A DNA stretch of 8,647 bases from assembly GCA_023457715.1 (NCBI GenBank), contig JAEWKR010000028.1, positions 1 through 8,647 of the forward strand, written 5' to 3'. Numbering within the stretch: position 1 is the first letter of the stretch; every line of letters starts with the position of its first letter. The notes beneath the pieces were generated by a model that did not search any database, was not told the origin of the DNA, and saw nothing but the letters and a program-made list of their open reading frames with translations. Origin of the DNA: Verrucomicrobiota bacterium (lineage in GTDB: Bacteria; Verrucomicrobiota; Verrucomicrobiia; Opitutales; Opitutaceae). The position numbers and the translations under genes are program-made. This document shows positions 4,933 to 8,647 of the stretch, one piece after another.

Positions 4933-5886
4933 ATGAACCGCCGCACTTTCGTCTCCTCCGCGCTCGCCGCCACCGGCGCAGCGCTCCTGGCTCGCCCGAC
5001 CGGTCTGTTTGCGCAGTCCACCAAGCCCGCGCCTTTCAAGCTCGGTTACGCCCCGCACCCCGGCATGTTCAAGGCGCACGCCCCCGGCGGCGTCCTGGAC
5101 GAGATCCGGTTTGCCGCCGATCAGGGCTTCACCGCCTGGGAGGACAACGGCCTGCCGGGACGATCTCCCGCCGAGCAGGAAGCGATCGGCCGCACGCTGG
5201 CGGAACGGAAGATGCAGATGGGCGTGTTCGTCGCCTACGCGAGCTTCGACGAGCCGACCTTTGCGGTAGCCAAGCCCGAATACCGGGAGAAGGTTCTCGC
5301 CGGCATTCGGAACGCCGTCGAAGTCGCGGGTCGCTGTGGCGCGAAATGGTTCACCGTCGTGCCGGGTTCCGTGCACCAGCAATCGGACAAGACTGGAAAC
5401 TGGAATCGCTACGGCGGTCCGCGCCTCGCCGAAGGATTCCAGACCGCGAACGTGATCGCCCTGTTGCGCGAGTGCTCCGCCATTCTCGAGCCCCATCGCC
5501 TGATCATGGTCCTGGAGCCGCTCAACCGGTACGCCGACCACGGCGGTGTTTTCCTGGAAAAATCCGACCAGGCGTATGCGCTCTGCAAGGCGGTGAACAG
5601 CCCGTCGTGCAAGATCCTCTTCGATATTTACCACCAGCAGATCACCGAGGGGAACCTCATCCCCAACATCGACCGCTGTTGGGACGAGATCGCTTACTTC
5701 CAGTCGGGTGACAACCCCGGTCGCAAGGAGCCGGGGACCGGCGAGATCAATTACCGCAACGTGTTCCGCCATCTCCACCGCAAGGGTTTCACCGGCGTCA
5801 TCGGGATGGAGCATGGCAATGCCCTCCCGGACAAACACGGCGAGCAGGCAGTGATCAACGCGTACCGCGAAGCGGATCGGTTCTGA
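4933..5886 (+). CDS. Tat-exported hydroxypyruvate-isomerase-like TIM-barrel protein
   Basis: A 317-residue protein of the xylose isomerase-like TIM-barrel superfamily, closest in feel to hydroxypyruvate isomerase (Hyi), which interconverts hydroxypyruvate and tartronate semialdehyde. The N-terminus MNRRTFVSSALAATGAALLA is a twin-arginine signal, with probable cleavage near FAQ-S (28-29), so it acts outside the cytoplasm, unlike classical Hyi. The ATG at 4933 was chosen over 4867 because the Tat motif starts there. Family signatures are VLEPLNRY (193-200, Glu195), LFDIYHQQ (229-236, Asp231 and His234), the loop NPGRKEPGTGEINY (261-274) and GMEHG (291-295, Glu293). Glu195, Asp231, Gln257 and Glu293 probably bind the divalent metal. 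Tat-exported members of this superfamily are common in Planctomycetota and Verrucomicrobiota and may act on sugar derivatives; the true substrate is unknown. No Shine-Dalgarno sequence is visible. The gene stands alone. Confidence 0.85.
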   Translation: MNRRTFVSSALAATGAALLARPTGLFAQSTKPAPFKLGYAPHPGMFKAHAPGGVLDEIRFAADQGFTAWEDNGLPGRSPAEQEAIGRTLAERKMQMGVFVAYASFDEPTFAVAKPEYREKVLAGIRNAVEVAGRCGAKWFTVVPGSVHQQSDKTGNWNRYGGPRLAEGFQTANVIALLRECSAILEPHRLIMVLEPLNRYADHGGVFLEKSDQAYALCKAVNSPSCKILFDIYHQQITEGNLIPNIDRCWDEIAYFQSGDNPGRKEPGTGEINYRNVFRHLHRKGFTGVIGMEHGNALPDKHGEQAVINAYREADRF

Positions 5887-5901
5887 TCGCAGCGCGGTAT
5901 G

Positions 5902-5930
5902 CCGCGGCCGCTCTCGCCGCGCGGCCGTGG
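5902..5930 (+). terminator. Strong hairpin after the isomerase-like gene, no T-tract
   Basis: CCGCGGCCGC (5902-5911) pairs with GCGGCCGTGG (5921-5930) through ten base pairs including one G-U, with a 9-nt loop. It starts 15 bp after the stop codon. There is no run of T after it, so it may act as a transcript-end stabiliser or weak terminator rather than a classical intrinsic terminator. Confidence 0.4.
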
Positions 5931-5972
5931 GAACGCGATCTCCTAGCGTTCAGCCCGCGCGTGTGGGCGGGG

Positions 5973-6000
5973 AAAGGGGGTCAGAGCGTCAAAGTGTCAA
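5973..6000. repeat. Second transposase-footprint-like sequence
   Basis: AAAGGGGGTCAGAGCGTC (5973-5990) runs into TCAAAGTGTCAA (5989-6000). It resembles GGGGTCAGAGCGTCAAAG-type sequences that I recall at the edges of REP-associated (Y1) transposase genes. No transposase is present. It lies at the boundary between the conserved-looking genes on the left and the hypothetical cluster on the right. Confidence 0.35.
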
Positions 6001-6277
6001 TATCGGCCCGCAGTACCCTGCTACCGCGGCAGATCGCCTTCGCCCCTGATTAAAGAGCCTGTGCAGGTAATCCAACCTTCGGCGCACCCCGCTGACCGTT
6101 GTTGCGCAGCCGCCAGAGCGAATTGTTACTTTGCACGAGTACGGACTGCACTGGTTCAGGGACTGGATCGTGTTCGCCGACCGGGTTCAGGTAATTGGTA
6201 GGAAGGATGACGACAGCCGGTCTCGATCCGCAGTGCTCGCCGAAGCCGCTGTGGTGCGTGTGGCCCTCATTGTTCCG

Positions 6278-6290
6278 ACCTGATTCAGGT
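6278..6290. promoter_or_regulatory. Short palindrome upstream of the decayed gene
   Basis: ACCTGATTCAGGT has perfect 6-bp arms around one T. It lies about 94 bp before the ATG at 6384 and could be an operator. No promoter boxes were found near it and no regulator gene is close, so this is weak. Confidence 0.2.
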
Positions 6291-6383
6291 TATGTGAATG
6301 GCCGCGTGGGCACGACGCACATCTCAGACCCACTTCGATACGTGTACCGTGACTGAACCCGCGCACTCTCAGGACTATTGCCC

Positions 6384-6870
6384 ATGGCCGAGTTCATCCA
6401 CTTGGCCGATGAACGGCTGGCGAAGCGATCGCCAGGACCGGCATCAAGCAGAGAGAGAGCTGGAACGGGGAGGAGTACGTCTTCGCCACGCCCGATCTCG
6501 AAAACTTCATGGTTTCGCACTAGTGCTCTGCGAGTTGAAGCGACGCGGAATCCGCACGATCGCGGCCGTTAAGTTGCGGATACCGGAAGATGAACAAGTG
6601 CGTGTCGGCCACTACGGTCGCGAGCCCCTCGACACGACTGCGGTCGGTGCAATCCGCGCTTTTCGAGAGCACACGTCTGGCCTTGGACTGCAGGTGATGA
6701 TTCCGCGGAAGATCAAGCCATCTGAGATCATGCGCCTGTACGCACCGCCGCAGGGAGTCGGCTGGCGATACTACCCCGAAGCCAAGGGTCGTAAACCCTG
6801 CGGCTGTGAGGCCTGCCAACGCGGCGAAATCAAGTCCCGCAGGATTCGGGAGGCGTACGAGAATGAGTGA
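6384..6870 (+). pseudogene. Frameshifted gene: FIHLADER...KPCGC family protein, function unknown
   Basis: Three reading frames join into one plausible ~161-residue protein. Frame one runs from the ATG at 6384 (MAEFIHLADERLAK). One base is missing after 6427; reading resumes at 6428 as IARTGIKQRESWNGEEYVFA... up to MVSH. There a TAG at 6521-6523 stands where a CAG-TGG (Gln-Trp) pair is expected, and one further base is missing. Reading resumes at 6526 as LCELKRRGIRTIAAVKL... and ends normally at 6868-6870. The C-terminal part has VMIPRKIKPSEI, GVGWRYYPEAKGRKPCGCEACQRGEIKSRR, with a CxCxxC cluster that may bind zinc. I recall intact relatives with an HQWLRELKRRG motif at the join, but cannot name the family. 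The opening IHLADE...IARTGI...VFA faintly recalls ADP-ribosyltransferase-like folds; speculative. The stop overlaps the next start (ATGAGTGA). Two independent shifts plus a stop codon favour real decay over a single read error. Confidence 0.72.
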
Positions 6871-7303
6871 CTACCAGCAGCTCTGCGAACTGGCTGACCG
6901 CGAGATTCGGCTCGGTATGGCCGATCAAGCACTGATGAACCGCGCTCTTCAGCTCTCTGGCGGTGTGATGGCCCAAGCGCACCAGACGTACTGGCGACTC
7001 CGGGCGAATCAGCTTCAGGAGCAGGTCGCCGCGGCGGGAAACGATGACGCGATCGCCGAACTGATCACTTGCTTGGACGCACAGGAGCGCCGACTTCTGA
7101 GCCACAAGGGGCGAGCACGTTGGATCTGGGCCGTGACGATGGTTGGCGGACTCTTGGGCGCCGTCGTTTTCCCCTGGATGGCTGTGGCAGAGCTGCGTCA
7201 TGGCGGCAGCGGTTTCTACGCGCTGGTGTTCGCGGCCGTAGCCTCACTCGTTTTGGCCGTGATCGCTTTCACCGCGTCCCGGTACCATACGGAGGTAGAC
7301 TGA
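6863..7303 (+). CDS. Small two-helix membrane protein, function unknown
   Basis: A 146-residue protein. Residues 1-85 are soluble, helical and rich in Ala, Gln and Glu (e.g. YWRLRANQLQEQVAAAGNDD), with possible coiled-coil character. Two membrane segments follow, at about 87-108 (WIWAVTMVGGLLGAVVFPWM) and 116-138. The ATG at 6863 was preferred over an in-frame upstream ATG at 6806 because GGGAGG (6848-6853) lies nine bases before it and because the upstream codons overlap the conserved Cys-rich end of the preceding gene. It overlaps that gene by eight bases, suggesting that they were once co-translated. No family recognised. The soluble part is probably cytoplasmic, judged from basic residues before the first helix (HKGRAR). 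Confidence 0.7.
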   Translation: MSDYQQLCELADREIRLGMADQALMNRALQLSGGVMAQAHQTYWRLRANQLQEQVAAAGNDDAIAELITCLDAQERRLLSHKGRARWIWAVTMVGGLLGAVVFPWMAVAELRHGGSGFYALVFAAVASLVLAVIAFTASRYHTEVD

Positions 7304-7315
7304 CTTCGCATCTTT

Positions 7316-7912
7316 ATGTGGCCCTTCAAAAAGAAACCTGTGGCGGCGCCAGCACCGCTAACTCTGAGACAGGCACTGGATGAACTAAAAGGGATCGGAG
7401 TGGCGCTCGCTCCGTCGGCGTCGATTGACGATCTGCTGCCGTCCATGAACGGTCGGCTGGACGATCCTGTCGATCGAGTTCACCTGCTGTGCGCACTCGG
7501 CGGCGAGGCGGAGTGCACCGACGCCGGACTGCTGTCGCACGACGTCTGGCATTTGGACGCGGAATGTATCGAAGATCACGGCGACTACGTCCGCCTGGCA
7601 GAGCGGTTCGCTGTTCTCTCGGCCGGAAACCTCCCGGTGCAGGAGGTGAAAGACCACGTGGATATCGAGGCAGCGCAGGCGTGGATCGAGTTCACCTTAG
7701 ACGGCGGGCGCGTCCATTGGGATCTCGTCGTGGACAACGAATGGATGGACCCGGCCTTGTACTCGAATTTTCAGAAGCTCGTTGGTTCGCGCACACGTAC
7801 GGGCCGATTCATGATCTGCGCGTTGGGCCAAGATTCCATCCTGCTGTTCGGTGACGAGAAGAAGCGCCGCGCGATATCGGAGTTCTCAAGCCTCGATTTC
7901 CGATGGGAGTGA
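7316..7912 (+). CDS. Soluble acidic protein of unknown function, second gene of the hypothetical cluster
   Basis: A 198-residue protein with no membrane helix. The N-terminus MWPFKKKP followed by a Pro/Ala linker (8-15) is an aromatic-basic lead that could touch the membrane. The core has HDVWHLDAECIEDHGDYVRLAERFAVL (75-101), VKDHVDIEAAQAWIEFTLDG (111-130) and VHWDLVVDNEWMDPAL (133-148), a Trp/Asp/Glu-rich alpha/beta pattern. I have a sense of hypothetical proteins with this pattern in Myxococcota and Verrucomicrobiota but cannot name a family. Its size and acidity would suit an immunity-type protein; that is only a guess. The start lies 12 bp after the preceding stop. There is no good ribosome binding site (GGAGG at 7291-7295 is 20 bases away), so translation may depend on coupling. 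Confidence 0.7.
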   Translation: MWPFKKKPVAAPAPLTLRQALDELKGIGVALAPSASIDDLLPSMNGRLDDPVDRVHLLCALGGEAECTDAGLLSHDVWHLDAECIEDHGDYVRLAERFAVLSAGNLPVQEVKDHVDIEAAQAWIEFTLDGGRVHWDLVVDNEWMDPALYSNFQKLVGSRTRTGRFMICALGQDSILLFGDEKKRRAISEFSSLDFRWE

Positions 7913-7914
7913 CA

Positions 7915-8553
7915 ATGCGTCACGACAGTCACGAGACCGACCCGCGCAACGGCCCTCCGGTTGAGGGAGCGTCTCTCCATTTCGCCGATCTAGATCGTGC
8001 GCTCTTAGTTTGGGCGGGCCGGGTAGTATCGGTCGCAAACTCCGCCATTCTGCACGGTGTACGACCGTACCTCCAGCAGTTTGTCCAACCACGTGTTAAC
8101 AACGTCGGGTACACTGACGGGTTTATTACGTTCAATCACACTGAGGAGATTGTGCAGCACCCGAAGTGGACGATTGGACATCGGGATCAACTTTACGCTT
8201 CAGAGTTGGAAGGAGTTTCCGAGGTCAGTGAGTTGCTCGCGCAACTTGGCAGGATCGCACAAAAGCCGGAGGAGGTTCCTCTCGCGGTTCGCAAGGCATC
8301 GCGCCGGATCATGGAGCTCGTGTTTGAAGGAAAGGTAGCTCACCTCAAACGCCGGGTTCACTACTTTCCGATGGAGATCGCTGGCCAGCCGATCCCGTGG
8401 TCACTGAAGGTCGGCTTTTCTGGGGTCATCCCAGAATCTCAACTCGTGGTCGGTTCTACTACGATTTGGATAACTCGTGGCGCGGACCTCGAGCGGATGT
8501 GTGAGCGGCGGCGCGAACATCGTCATTTTGTGGCGGATAAAAAGTCGACATGA
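7915..8553 (+). CDS. Soluble protein of unknown function, third gene of the hypothetical cluster
   Basis: A 212-residue protein with no clear membrane helix or signal. It has a central helical stretch (ELEGVSEVSELLAQLGRIA) and a basic patch (AVRKASRRIMELVFEGKVAHLKRR) before a beta-rich end (SLKVGFSGVIPESQLVVGST). No catalytic motif or family recognised. The ATG at 7915 was preferred over the in-frame ATG at 7903 because GGGAG (7905-7909) lies five bases before it and the gene then starts two bases after the preceding stop, without overlap. Codon use is more A/T-rich than in the HipA-like or isomerase-like genes (e.g. around 8090-8160), hinting at separate acquisition. The N-terminal ~20 residues look disordered. 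Confidence 0.68.
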   Translation: MRHDSHETDPRNGPPVEGASLHFADLDRALLVWAGRVVSVANSAILHGVRPYLQQFVQPRVNNVGYTDGFITFNHTEEIVQHPKWTIGHRDQLYASELEGVSEVSELLAQLGRIAQKPEEVPLAVRKASRRIMELVFEGKVAHLKRRVHYFPMEIAGQPIPWSLKVGFSGVIPESQLVVGSTTIWITRGADLERMCERRREHRHFVADKKST

Positions 8554-8647
8554 GGGTCAAGCGCTGCCGGCAGCGATATTCGCGGCCGGCAGGCGGGTTG
8601 ATCAGGTGGCGTTCTCTTCGGCCATGCGTTCGCGGGTCCGATACGAC
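8554..8647. other. Window end: palindrome and possible minus-strand gene end
   Basis: CGCTGCCGGCAGCG (8562-8575) is a perfect 14-bp palindrome eight bases after the last stop and may fold as a 5-bp stem with a CCGG loop; it is followed by ATATT, so a weak terminator is possible. On the minus strand the frame entering from the right edge reads SYRTRERMAEENAT and stops at TGA (8602-8604). This could be the tail of a gene transcribed leftwards, but only 14 codons are visible. Confidence 0.3.

Larger units (their letters stand above)
5887..6383. other. 497-bp stretch without a supported gene
   Basis: It holds a hairpin (5902-5930), a transposase-footprint-like sequence (5973-6000), and a 13-bp palindrome (6278-6290). 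An open frame from 6071 to a TGA at 6281-6283 reads HEYGLHWFRDWIVFADRVQV in its middle but has no ATG or ribosome binding site and follows a TAA at 6068-6070. It could be a gene remnant or chance. The frame from 6298 is open into the decayed gene but is out of frame with it until 6526, so it is not a real N-terminus. Confidence 0.5.

Noticed and set aside
4768..5838. A 356-codon open frame on the minus strand
   Set aside because: It is antisense to the isomerase-like gene, whose Tat signal and metal-site motifs are clear. The antisense product is low in recognisable structure.
6040..6300. Integron-like attC sites or gene cassettes
   Set aside because: Only one RYYYAAC-like heptamer (ATCCAAC) was found with no matching GTTRRRY partner, and the genes to the right lack spacer hairpins between them.
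6298..6525. N-terminal part of the frame from 6298 as a real protein start
   Set aside because: The translation (Ser/Arg/His-rich) is unlike protein, whereas the frames from 6384 and 6428 give sensible sequence that continues into the same C-terminal part.

Overview
The window is high-GC bacterial chromosome. My best guess at origin is a Verrucomicrobiota member near Opitutaceae. This is inference from the Tat-exported hydroxypyruvate-isomerase-like TIM barrel, the poor Shine-Dalgarno sequences before most starts, the (CTCAAAT)n heptamer array and the many degenerate intergenic repeats of the CTCTGTG / CGTAGGCGTCCCGCC type. No rRNA, tRNA, CRISPR array or intact transposase was seen.

Layout. 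1-518 is non-coding and made of repeat modules: a nested hairpin, a heptamer array, a short sequence resembling the footprint of REP-associated (Y1) transposases, and two pairs of inverted modules placed symmetrically about position ~298-300. 519-986 encodes a small four-helix membrane protein. 1117-2493 encodes a HipA-family kinase of the YjjJ type, with its own N-terminal winged-helix region and no hipB beside it. 2494-2942 is a long intergenic stretch with repeat debris, ending in two near-identical pseudo-palindromes exactly 20 bp apart just before a TetR gene. 2943-3590 (TetR) and 3587-4786 (exported glycosidase-like TIM barrel) overlap by ATGA and form a translationally coupled pair; the twin sites suggest autoregulation. 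4933-5886 encodes a Tat-exported hydroxypyruvate-isomerase-like TIM barrel. 5887-6383 is non-coding, with a strong hairpin and another transposon-like footprint.

The right end (6384-8553) looks like an accessory island. It starts with a decayed gene (6384-6870) that has two one-base frameshifts and a TAG codon. Three tightly packed genes of unknown function follow: a two-helix membrane protein, a soluble acidic protein and a soluble protein with more A/T-rich codon use. The tight spacing, small hypothetical proteins and decay resemble accessory or immunity-type gene clusters, but no function can be assigned.

The best-supported unit is the TetR/glycosidase-like pair with its tandem operator candidates. 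The most unusual observations are the twice-frameshifted gene, and the 31-bp repeat (27/31 identical) that forms the C-terminus of the HipA-like protein and recurs in non-coding DNA at 4819-4849.
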